Source: Alphaproteobacteria bacterium | GTDB lineage: Bacteria; Pseudomonadota; Alphaproteobacteria; Micavibrionales; Micavibrionaceae | Reading direction: 5' to 3' | Assembly: GCA_009995595.1 (NCBI GenBank) | Contig: JAACPE010000002.1 | Coordinates: forward strand, 62,001-126,000 | DNA: 64,000 nucleotides | Shown here: positions 8,621 through 16,891 of the stretch, piece by piece | How positions within the stretch are numbered: position 1 is the stretch's first letter | How the letters are laid out: each line of letters begins with the position of its first letter | Position numbers and translations under genes: made by a program | Notes under the pieces: generated by a model | Told to the model about the DNA's origin: nothing | Database searches by the model: none | What the model saw: only the letters and a program-made list of their open reading frames with translations

Positions 8621-11571
8621 TGATGATGAAAAAATTATTATTACTATTTTTAATGATGTTTGTTCTCTCTGGTGGGCAGCCCGCAAGTGCCCAAACTATA
8701 ACCTCACTCAATGGAACAGAAATATTAGAAGCGCTCAATAACGGCACACTATCTCTAAACGCTGCTGCAACGAGCATAGCCGCTCAAACAAACACGACCC
8801 TCGAGCAAACTCAAGATATTTTAGTCGGGCTTGGCGGGACATCGAATAATATTGCAATCACTGGCCAGTTTTTAGATCAATTTAGACAGGGTAATTTTAG
8901 CAGTAATCTAGCCGACGCCGTATCACGCGTTGCTAACTTAGGGACAATAACATCCCCAGCTGCCCTTGAGGCCGCCTTAACAAGTGGACCTGTTGTATTT
9001 GAAATGCAGCGGATATTAGCATCATCTGGTGCAACTGCGATGAATCAGGTTGTAAGCTCTGTAACAAATGTATTAGGGGGAGACGCGGCGATTGCACAAC
9101 TCTTAACTCCTAGTCTCAATGCAGCATTAACAACCGCTTTTGCGACGGTTAATACAGAGTTGGCAGAAGCTTTTGGGAACGTCACTAGCGTTGTTGGGTC
9201 TGTTAGCGCATTTATTGACGATTTACCTAACTTAACAATGACGCAATTACTAGACTCAAGCATCAATGGAATCCTACCTGTAGATGATTTAATCCAAGGG
9301 CTTTCTGATCTGGGGACGGTGCCTTTATCTCAGGCACAAGATATCGTCAATAACCTCATCGGCAATGCTGGTGCAAATCTAGCACAAGCTGGCGAACTTT
9401 TGTCTCTAGTTCAGGGCGGCCAGCTGCTTCCTGATGTTGCGCAAGCTCTTTCTTCCATCCCTAATCTTGGAAATATTACCAACATAGCAAATCTTACAAG
9501 CATTTTAAGCAGCGCAAGCGTAACAGACGCACTTCAGGCTTCTTTGCTCGCTGGGGGGGTCGGTGCATTTAATCAAGCGCTATCCTCTATAACCAACGTC
9601 TTAGGTGGTGCACAGGCGCTTCAACAACTTAATTCTCAGGTGGGATCAATTACTAGCGCTTTAACATCAGCCAATAGTGCGTTAGCTGGCGCTTTTGGTG
9701 GACTGTCAAATCTGCAGACACAAATATCAACACTAGGAACAAACTTTTTAGGGCAGCTCTCAAATACACAGCTCATTCAATCACTGCAGGCTGGTCTCGT
9801 GCCGCTTAATGACATAGCCAATCAAATTGCGACTAATCTTGGAGAGCCACTTGCAGGGGTGCAGGCACTTTTAACAAATTTTGATTTAGGATCAATCAAT
9901 TTTGCACAAGCTGGACAGCTAGTAAATCAAATAGCGAGCGGTATTATTGATGCCCCGATTGCAACCATTTTATCCTCTTTACCTGATCTCGGCAATCTTC
10001 CTGCAATTGCTGATATAACGAGTATTTTGTCAGGATCTGGCATAACAGCCGCCCTTAATAATATTCTTGCCTCTGAGGGCATTGCCGCAGTCCAAAATGC
10101 CATTGCTGGCATAACTTCTATCGTAGGCGGTGTTGCAGGTATTGTAAATGGAGCGACAGCAGCTGGTGCGGCTGCAATAGCAAGCTCTATAGCATCTGCA
10201 GCGCCAGGCATTGCCGCCGCTTTTGGCGGAACAGCCGCTCTTGCTGGCGCTTTAGGAACAGCTTTTTCAGGTGTCTTAAGCGCCGGGTTAGGATCTATAA
10301 TTGGATCATGTACAAGTAAATGCGATAGAGGAGGCAACGTTCAACCTGGTGTCCCTGGAGCAAGTTGCGGTTCTGCATGCTTAACATGTACTACTTGTCG
10401 TCCTAAAATTACATCAAACCACAACTCTATAAGACAGTTTGTTACAGATCAGTTTAATTCTCATCAACAATGGTTTGTTAACGTATTGATTAGAGATAAT
10501 GTCCTGCCAGCATTGGCACGCATGACAACGCAATTTTCAATCATTTCGATGCAGCAAACAGATATGATTGGCCGCTTCTTTGACGCAAAACATCAACTTG
10601 AAACACAAAGGCTCCTCCAAGCGATGTCGGCAGAAACATACTCTAATTTCACGCCGCCAAAAGCATTGTGTGAGATTGGTGGTATGAAACGCTCACTTGT
10701 TGCCTCAAGCCGAAAATCAGATTTAGCAAAGACTGTGATTGCGCAAAGATCATTAGACCGCTTTTTAAGATCCGGCGATGTCGTATCATCGGGGAGCTCT
10801 GCCAGTGATAAAATTAGTCGCCGTAATAATTTTATTACAAAATACTGTAATAAAGCTGATAATGGAAATGGCCTAGGCAACCTTTGCAATTCTTCTACAC
10901 CTGCACGTGATCGTATCAACAAAGATGTAAATTATGTTGCAGCATTTGACGTGCCACAAACCCTAAAAATTGATTTTACGCAAGCTGAGGCTGCAAACGT
11001 GACACCTGATGAGGAAGATGTATTTGCACTTGCCGCAAACTTATATGCACATAATGTACTGCCTGCGATTGGGGATCGTGTTTTGGCAGATGGTAATGGC
11101 GTCCCTAAACAGGCAGCCTATACCTATATGGACTATAGATCACTAGCAGCGAAACGAAGTGTTGCGCATACATCATTTGCAGTCATCGCGGGTCTAAAAG
11201 CCGAGGGTGACCCGGAAGTGGCCCCTTATCTCAAAAATATTGCACAAGATTTGGGTGTTCCCGCCTCCGAAATGGATAACGTGTTTGGCGTGAATCCAAG
11301 TTATAAACGTCAATTAGGGACGCTTGCATCGGACTTGTACAAACGAAACTCTTTTTATACCGAGCTTATTGATAAACCCGCAAACGCGAGACGTAAAGGT
11401 GTTGCAATGCGCGGTATTAACCTCATGCTGGAGCGTGAAATTTATAACTCTGCGCTTAGAACGCAGGTTATATTTGGATTGGCGTTAGATGCAATGCTTC
11501 AAGAAGAACAAGATAATGTTGCGGCAGGTATTAATAATATTGATAGCTCAGTAGATCCGGAGACCAGATGA
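8620..11571 (+). CDS. secreted paralogue 2 of the same family, with three tandem repeat units
   Basis: This 983-residue protein has the same architecture as its upstream neighbour. It has a signal peptide (cut near A-S-A-Q), then an aliphatic repeat region with three units instead of two, starting near residues 33, 205 and 379 (spacing about 173 residues). The second and third units contain P-N-L-G-N or P-D-L-G-N. A Cys-rich linker follows (C-T-S-K-C, C-G-S-A-C, C-T-T-C) near 563-590, then the shared C-terminal domain with F-F-D-A-K-H-Q-L-E-T-Q-R, Y-C-N-K-A-D-N-G-N-G-L and R-S-L-A-A-K-R-S-V-A. Its ATG overlaps the preceding stop codon (TAATG), so translation is coupled. The function is unknown. 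The repeat region resembles a self-assembling or membrane-apposed segment more than an enzyme. Confidence 0.75.
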   Translation: MMMKKLLLLFLMMFVLSGGQPASAQTITSLNGTEILEALNNGTLSLNAAATSIAAQTNTTLEQTQDILVGLGGTSNNIAITGQFLDQFRQGNFSSNLADAVSRVANLGTITSPAALEAALTSGPVVFEMQRILASSGATAMNQVVSSVTNVLGGDAAIAQLLTPSLNAALTTAFATVNTELAEAFGNVTSVVGSVSAFIDDLPNLTMTQLLDSSINGILPVDDLIQGLSDLGTVPLSQAQDIVNNLIGNAGANLAQAGELLSLVQGGQLLPDVAQALSSIPNLGNITNIANLTSILSSASVTDALQASLLAGGVGAFNQALSSITNVLGGAQALQQLNSQVGSITSALTSANSALAGAFGGLSNLQTQISTLGTNFLGQLSNTQLIQSLQAGLVPLNDIANQIATNLGEPLAGVQALLTNFDLGSINFAQAGQLVNQIASGIIDAPIATILSSLPDLGNLPAIADITSILSGSGITAALNNILASEGIAAVQNAIAGITSIVGGVAGIVNGATAAGAAAIASSIASAAPGIAAAFGGTAALAGALGTAFSGVLSAGLGSIIGSCTSKCDRGGNVQPGVPGASCGSACLTCTTCRPKITSNHNSIRQFVTDQFNSHQQWFVNVLIRDNVLPALARMTTQFSIISMQQTDMIGRFFDAKHQLETQRLLQAMSAETYSNFTPPKALCEIGGMKRSLVASSRKSDLAKTVIAQRSLDRFLRSGDVVSSGSSASDKISRRNNFITKYCNKADNGNGLGNLCNSSTPARDRINKDVNYVAAFDVPQTLKIDFTQAEAANVTPDEEDVFALAANLYAHNVLPAIGDRVLADGNGVPKQAAYTYMDYRSLAAKRSVAHTSFAVIAGLKAEGDPEVAPYLKNIAQDLGVPASEMDNVFGVNPSYKRQLGTLASDLYKRNSFYTELIDKPANARRKGVAMRGINLMLEREIYNSALRTQVIFGLALDAMLQEEQDNVAAGINNIDSSVDPETR
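8798..10290 (+). repeat. tandem protein-level repeat units in paralogue 2
   Basis: The 173-residue units recur with conserved openings (T-E-I-L, T-Q-L-L, T-Q-L-I) and a second half built on Q-x-L-x-x-[IV]-x-x-G, then I-P-N-L-G-N or a close variant, then S-I-L-S-S-A-S. The coding DNA has diverged, so the repeat is clear at protein level rather than as identical DNA. Paralogue 1 carries one unit fewer. Confidence 0.6.
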
Positions 11572-12977
11572 TGAGCGTAAATAGAAAAATACATACCGTT
11601 ATAAAAACTGTTTTTGTCATCTTGGCTTTAACAGCAGGTTTTTCTGCGATGAAACCATCAATAGCATTCGCAGTCCATTGCTGTTCTGAGGGGAGATGCG
11701 GTTGCTCGCGGTGTTGTGGACATATTGGGAAGTGCTCTAGTCTTTGCACCTGTACATCGACTAATGAAACAGGAAAACCATCAAACCCATCAACGACACT
11801 AGGACATATCACTAAAAAATTTAGTGATCATAGAACATGGCTCGTCGATGTCATTTTAAAAGATAGCGCCCCAGGCAATCCAGAAGGGTTATTTGCTGCC
11901 ATGCAGCTCATGACTAATCAATTGACAGTCATCGGCATGCAACAAGTCCAAGCAATCGGGATGTTTTTTGATGCAAAACACCAATTAGAGACGCAGCGCA
12001 TTTTCCAAGTGATGACCGCGCAGGCGCACAGAAAATATCAGATCAGCGAAGCCCTATGTCTCGTCGGTACTAATACAAGAGGTTTAGCTGCCTCTTCAAG
12101 ATTATCCGATTTAGCAACGGCAACTATAGCAAAACGCTCTGTTGATCGCTTACTTCTTAATGGGGATCTAATTTCTACAGATGGACCGCTATCCGATAAA
12201 GCGTCACGCTTGGCAGACTATATCCTTAAATACTGTAATCCAAAGGATAATGGGGGTAATTTAAAATCACTCTGCATGAAAGGGGATTCATTAAGAGATC
12301 CTTTAGATATGAACCGCGATATAGACTACGCAGGGACATTGGCATCGCCTCTTACGCTTGACATTGATTTCTCATCAACGGATCCTGATAACCCATCCAA
12401 GGATGAAGAAGCGGTGTTTGCTCTCATGTCAAATCTGATTGGACACGAAGTTAATCAACCAATATCTGAGCCTAACCTTGTCACTGATGATAATACACAA
12501 ATTTATTCACAAGGGTATTTGGCGCTTATGGATTCAAGAGCCCTTGCAGCCAAGAAAAGTGTTGCGATAAATGCCTTAGCGAGCGCCGCAGGGATAAAAG
12601 CAAAAGGTCCAGAAGGCGTTGATCCTTATATGTATGCTATTATTGAGCAACTTGGCACAAGCTTGACACCAGCACAAATAGAAGAAATGCTCGGGAGAAA
12701 TATGAGTTATCACGCCCGTATGGAGGTCCTCACAAAAATTGCCAATCAAGACGTGGATTCAATCACCTCTCTCATGGAAAATCCAGATAATGTAGCGCGT
12801 AGAGATGTGGCCCTTCTTGCCCTCGAGCTCATTCAAAAAAGTGATACACGCCGCATATTCAACAGGACAGAAATGACAGCCGCTATGATGCTCGAAACTG
12901 CATTAATGAGAGAGCAAGAACGTCTTACAGGCATCATAAAACCTACTACAGGTAGTAACAGAAGTGGGGCGTTTTAA
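11568..12977 (+). CDS. secreted paralogue 3 of the same family, short form with Cys-rich N-terminus
   Basis: This 469-residue member lacks the aliphatic repeat region. A signal peptide (end near A-F-A) leads directly into a very Cys-rich segment with C-C, C-G-C, C-C and C-x-C groups (about residues 37-63). The shared helical domain follows, with F-F-D-A-K-H-Q-L-E-T-Q-R, C-L-V-G-T-N-T-R-G-L-A-A-S, Y-C-N-P-K-D-N-G-G-N and R-A-L-A-A-K-K-S-V-A. Its start overlaps the previous stop by four bases (ATGA). The many paired cysteines would need oxidative folding in the periplasm, which fits the thiol isomerase gene at 26.2 kb. The function is unknown. Confidence 0.75.
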   Translation: MMSVNRKIHTVIKTVFVILALTAGFSAMKPSIAFAVHCCSEGRCGCSRCCGHIGKCSSLCTCTSTNETGKPSNPSTTLGHITKKFSDHRTWLVDVILKDSAPGNPEGLFAAMQLMTNQLTVIGMQQVQAIGMFFDAKHQLETQRIFQVMTAQAHRKYQISEALCLVGTNTRGLAASSRLSDLATATIAKRSVDRLLLNGDLISTDGPLSDKASRLADYILKYCNPKDNGGNLKSLCMKGDSLRDPLDMNRDIDYAGTLASPLTLDIDFSSTDPDNPSKDEEAVFALMSNLIGHEVNQPISEPNLVTDDNTQIYSQGYLALMDSRALAAKKSVAINALASAAGIKAKGPEGVDPYMYAIIEQLGTSLTPAQIEEMLGRNMSYHARMEVLTKIANQDVDSITSLMENPDNVARRDVALLALELIQKSDTRRIFNRTEMTAAMMLETALMREQERLTGIIKPTTGSNRSGAF

Positions 12978-12978
12978 T

Positions 12979-14382
12979 ATGAATTTATTTAAAACAACCC
13001 AAATAGACATAAAAGCCATCATTTTGACAGCGGTAATCTTTTTTGGCTTATTATCAACATCACCTAAACTAGCGAATGCATTTGGTGGCCATTCTTGCAC
13101 ATGCTCACCAAGCTATTGTTGTGTTATTTCATGTGGCGTTGGGATTTCTACCTGTGCGACCTCTTGTGGCTGTACATCTGACCAAGAAACTGGGCCAACC
13201 AAAAAACATATTTTTGATGGGGGTAACCCATCAGAATTCCTTATTCACCGCGAATGGCTCATTAAAGTTTTTTGGGAGGGTCACATACTCCCCTCTCTCA
13301 TGCTGATGACAGAGCAGATATCTACTGTTGCCATACAGCAAACCCTTGGTATTGGTATGCTTTTTGATGCAAAGCACCAACTTGAATCACAACGCCTGCT
13401 TCAAACCATGCAGGCAGAAGCCCACGCTAAGTTTAGACCTGAATTAAATCTGTGCGAAATTGCAACAAGTGTCCGAAGCCTTGCTTCATCAGAACGAAAT
13501 GCAGAATTTACACAAATTGCACTTGCTGATAGATCTTTGGAGCGCATACTGCTCTCTGGGAGCACGGTCTCTGTAGGGTCACGACAATCTGATTCGGAAA
13601 GTAGATGGGTTCAATTTAAACAAGTTCATTGCAACGCAAAAGATAGCGGTAATGGATTTGCAAACCTTTGCACAGGTTCAAAAACTGAACGTTTTAACAA
13701 AGATATACATTACGCCCACACAATCGATGCCCCCAACACGCTTGAACTCGATTTTACCACGGATGCGAACGGTGATCATACGCCTCGCGGTGCAACTGCA
13801 GATGAAGAGGATGTTCTTGCTTTAATGGCCAATTTATACGGCAGTAAAATCGTAGAACGAATTCCTGATTTTAATGTCATGTCGAGAGCTGATGGCACGC
13901 CCATAGATGAGGGATCCTTTTTATACATGGATATTCGTTCCCTCGCTGCTAAAAGAAGTGTGGCCATGTCCGCCCTTGCCGCTCTTGCAGGATCAAAAGC
14001 GCAAGGGGAGGAGCAAGTCAAACCTTACATGCAAGCTGTTTTAGAAGAAATGGGTGTGGGCGAAGCAGAAGCTATTGAGTTTTTATCAGAGCGCCCAAGC
14101 TACGATCTTCAGAAAAAATTTCTTACTCAAACTCTTTATCATGGTGACTTCTTTTCTGATCTCCAAGGAACTAAGGCAAATGTGGATCGCAAAGACGTTG
14201 CAATGCAGGCAATCGGCCTGATACAAAAATGGGACATGCATAAAACACAACTGCGTAGTGAAATGATAGAATCAGTGTGGCTTGATACACTTCTTAATGA
14301 CCTTGAAGAAAAATATGTGGGTAAAAGCGGTCAAGTTGAGAGCGGCCCTTTATTGAGAGAACTCGAAGCGGTGTTGCCATGA
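12979..14382 (+). CDS. secreted paralogue 4 of the same family, short form with Cys-rich N-terminus
   Basis: This 467-residue protein starts at the ATG at 12979, one base after the previous stop. A GTG at 12964 would add five residues. A signal peptide ends near A-N-A-F. The Cys-rich N-terminal segment (C-T-C, C-C, C-x-T-S-C-G-C) and the shared domain match paralogue 3: L-F-D-A-K-H-Q-L-E-S-Q-R, C-E-I-A-T-S-V-R-S-L-A-S-S, D-S-G-N-G-F-A-N-L-C, and R-S-L-A-A-K-R-S-V-A. The conserved Y-C-N is replaced by V-H-C-N. It is translationally coupled to both neighbours. The function is unknown. Confidence 0.75.
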   Translation: MNLFKTTQIDIKAIILTAVIFFGLLSTSPKLANAFGGHSCTCSPSYCCVISCGVGISTCATSCGCTSDQETGPTKKHIFDGGNPSEFLIHREWLIKVFWEGHILPSLMLMTEQISTVAIQQTLGIGMLFDAKHQLESQRLLQTMQAEAHAKFRPELNLCEIATSVRSLASSERNAEFTQIALADRSLERILLSGSTVSVGSRQSDSESRWVQFKQVHCNAKDSGNGFANLCTGSKTERFNKDIHYAHTIDAPNTLELDFTTDANGDHTPRGATADEEDVLALMANLYGSKIVERIPDFNVMSRADGTPIDEGSFLYMDIRSLAAKRSVAMSALAALAGSKAQGEEQVKPYMQAVLEEMGVGEAEAIEFLSERPSYDLQKKFLTQTLYHGDFFSDLQGTKANVDRKDVAMQAIGLIQKWDMHKTQLRSEMIESVWLDTLLNDLEEKYVGKSGQVESGPLLRELEAVLP

Positions 14383-14951
14383 TTGCTTATAATAAAACCA
14401 CCGTTATATCTATAATTGCCCTTGGTTTATTGGGAGCCTCAGTTTTTGTTTTATATAAAAAAGACGATCAATCTAAAGCAGAATATAGTGACGGCTATGT
14501 AATAAGTCACACTATTGAAAACGCATTAAAACTTAAACATATTTCAGCAAGTGTGATTTTAGATAATGGCGCGCGATTTGAAAACCAGATTGACAAAGTT
14601 ATGATAGGCCAATCAGGGATTGTTAGCTTTCATAATAATATCAATAAAATGCCTGCCTCATACATAGTGACTTACAGGATCGAAAAAGAAGGCTTGGACA
14701 TAACAGATATTATTCTTTCTATATCACATAGTAAGGTTAAGGCGACCGTTGAGAATGTATTACCAGACAGTAAGGTTAGCTTTAAGCAAGATCAAAAAAT
14801 ATTAAACGACAATGTGCCAGTTGATTGGTCAGGAAAATTGGAACTTCTCTCAGTAGCGAAAGTATCTGGAAATATATGTATCGAGATTGTAAATAAAAAT
14901 GAAATACAAAATATTTGCCATTCTGTTAAAAAAGAAAGACAGGTTGCGTAA
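14379..14951 (+). CDS. small membrane-anchored protein of unknown function within the paralogue operon
   Basis: This 190-residue protein is not related in sequence to its operon neighbours. It has one N-terminal transmembrane or uncleaved signal helix (about 9-26, ISIIALGLLGASVFVLY) followed by a probably beta-rich extracytoplasmic domain containing two cysteines near the C-terminus (N-I-C-I-E-I and N-I-C-H-S). It overlaps the previous gene by four bases (ATGA) and the next by one (TAATG). It is therefore an integral part of the operon and may anchor or chaperone the secreted paralogues. That is inference from position. Confidence 0.6.
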   Translation: MIAYNKTTVISIIALGLLGASVFVLYKKDDQSKAEYSDGYVISHTIENALKLKHISASVILDNGARFENQIDKVMIGQSGIVSFHNNINKMPASYIVTYRIEKEGLDITDIILSISHSKVKATVENVLPDSKVSFKQDQKILNDNVPVDWSGKLELLSVAKVSGNICIEIVNKNEIQNICHSVKKERQVA

Positions 14952-16777
14952 TGACAAAACAACACTCTTTCTTATCACTACTTATCATATCAATATTTAT
15001 TTTGATCGTGCCTTTTGGCAATTTTGCAAAGGCACAGCCAACCACGCCTCCACCAACAGGTGCAAGTTGCAGTTGGGATGAGTTTTTAGAGCGCTTAGGG
15101 CGTCAAGAGACTGGATTTGTCTGTTCGGGTGGCGGTCCTTGTGACCGACAATACACAACATGCTCTGACCGACCAGATGAGTCTTCATGCGGTAAATGGC
15201 AATTTATTCCTTCAACATGGGATAGCATGGTTGGCCAACAATACCCTCAATGTATGGGTATGAGTCGCGCTATCGCGTCAGAATGTTGGCCCGTACAAAA
15301 ATGGGCTACCGAGAGATTCATGGAGCGTGCCGTCAACCACTTCAAAGGGAATGATTGGTGCGGAAAGCTTGGTCAAACTGTAACAGGAACACATCAAGGG
15401 ACAACATTAACTTGCGCGATAAGTAAGTCTGGACTTTTGAGTGCTTATCACAACGCTGGCACAAATGCTTGCCCGTTTGCAAATGGGAATAGTCGTTGGA
15501 CATCTCAAATTAACTGGCGTATCTGTGATGCAGGAAATATTCCCTTCCCCGAAGAATGTACACCAAGCGGACAGCCACCTACCGTTGGCCCTAATATCAC
15601 GCCTAATAATAATCCAAACCTCTATACACCAAGCCCTACTGGGCCGGGGTTTGATAGGCCCACACATTTTGAACAGCTCTCAGAGACTCTTAAGAACCTA
15701 TGGGTTGCTAGTTTTCAGGCAATGACAAATCAGCTCACCACCACAATGATGATGCAAGTTCAAACAATTGGTATGTTCTTTGATGCCAAACATCAAATGG
15801 AAACGCAGCGCTTGTTACAAGAGAAATATGCCCAAGCCCATAAAGACTACAGGCCTACTGTTCAAATGTGTAATATTGGTACAATGGCGCGTGATCTAGG
15901 GATATCATCAAGACGCGCTGATCTGACGCATATAACACTCTCACAACAAATGCTATCGCGGGCATTGGCTTCTGGAGATACTAAGACTGTTGATGGAGAG
16001 GTAAGTGATAAGGCGACGCGTATTAAAGAATATATAGATACTTATTGTGATGTTGATGATAACAATAGGAATAATAGGCTTTTATGTAAAAATTCCAGTG
16101 GTCCTGTCGATGAACAAAATATTGACATCGACTTTACGCGTCTGATTGATATGCCACTCACACTCAATGTTGACTTTAACAACCCTGCCCCCACATCAGG
16201 AGGCACGGCAGATCAGCAACAACAAGCAAAGACCGAGAAACATCTTTTTGCGTTTTTAGATAATATCTTTATGCATCAAGCATTCCCATACATACCAGCA
16301 GGAAACTCTACATTGCAAAGCTTTGTCGTCCCCTATCAAGAAGCGCGGGCGTTGATGGCAATGCGTAGCGTTGCACAAAATAGCTTTTCTCATATCATTG
16401 CCATGAAGACTGCAGGGCATAAAACTGCAGGGCAAAATAACGCGCCTTATCTTAAAGCATTTCTAGTTGAAATTGGATTAGACCCCACAGAAGTTGACGA
16501 ATATCTGGGAACAAATCCAAGCATTAACGCACAACGCAAACTAATATCGCAACTTATTTTACATCCTCAATTTATCGAAAACTTACAGACAAATAAGGTG
16601 AATGTAAGACGTATTCGTACAGCCCTCACCGCGTTTAAGCTGATGCAAGAGCGCGATATCAGTGAAACTTTGGAGCGCCGTCAAATGCTTATATCAATGA
16701 TTTTGGAGCTTGAGCTTCGCGAAGAACAAGAAGAACTTCAAGTTAATATTAATAATATTGTTGGCCGCGGCCCATAA
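14951..16777 (+). CDS. secreted paralogue 5: lysozyme/transglycosylase-like domain fused to the shared family domain
   Basis: This 608-residue protein has a signal peptide (cut near A-K-A-Q), then a Cys-rich domain of about 150 residues with lysozyme-like features. These include a candidate catalytic Glu in L-G-R-Q-E-T-G, C-G-K-W-Q-F-I-P-S-T-W-D-S, and L-S-A-Y-H-N-A-G. After a Pro/Asn-rich linker (about 195-230) comes the shared domain (M-F-F-D-A-K-H-Q-M-E-T-Q-R, C-N-I-G-T-M-A-R-D-L, Y-C-D-V-D-D-N, A-L-M-A-M-R-S-V-A). The fusion ties the family physically to peptidoglycan remodelling, as expected of a part that crosses or is built through the cell wall. It is last in the operon, with a terminator 31 bases downstream. 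Enzyme activity is unproven. Confidence 0.72.
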   Translation: MTKQHSFLSLLIISIFILIVPFGNFAKAQPTTPPPTGASCSWDEFLERLGRQETGFVCSGGGPCDRQYTTCSDRPDESSCGKWQFIPSTWDSMVGQQYPQCMGMSRAIASECWPVQKWATERFMERAVNHFKGNDWCGKLGQTVTGTHQGTTLTCAISKSGLLSAYHNAGTNACPFANGNSRWTSQINWRICDAGNIPFPEECTPSGQPPTVGPNITPNNNPNLYTPSPTGPGFDRPTHFEQLSETLKNLWVASFQAMTNQLTTTMMMQVQTIGMFFDAKHQMETQRLLQEKYAQAHKDYRPTVQMCNIGTMARDLGISSRRADLTHITLSQQMLSRALASGDTKTVDGEVSDKATRIKEYIDTYCDVDDNNRNNRLLCKNSSGPVDEQNIDIDFTRLIDMPLTLNVDFNNPAPTSGGTADQQQQAKTEKHLFAFLDNIFMHQAFPYIPAGNSTLQSFVVPYQEARALMAMRSVAQNSFSHIIAMKTAGHKTAGQNNAPYLKAFLVEIGLDPTEVDEYLGTNPSINAQRKLISQLILHPQFIENLQTNKVNVRRIRTALTAFKLMQERDISETLERRQMLISMILELELREEQEELQVNINNIVGRGP

Positions 16778-16807
16778 GCAACGTAATCCGAATAATCAGA
16801 ACTGGCA

Positions 16808-16843
16808 TTACCCTTGCAAGGTTTATCGCAAGGGTAATTTTTT
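16808..16843 (+). terminator. Rho-independent terminator of the paralogue operon
   Basis: A perfect 10-base stem, TTACCCTTGC (16808-16817) with GCAAGGGTAA (16828-16837), has a 10-base loop and is followed by six T residues. It lies 31 bases after the last paralogue and before flgK. Confidence 0.85.
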
Positions 16844-16891
16844 ATGCGCGCTATGCTATTTGCCCTTAATTTGAGAAAATAAGGAAAAGTT

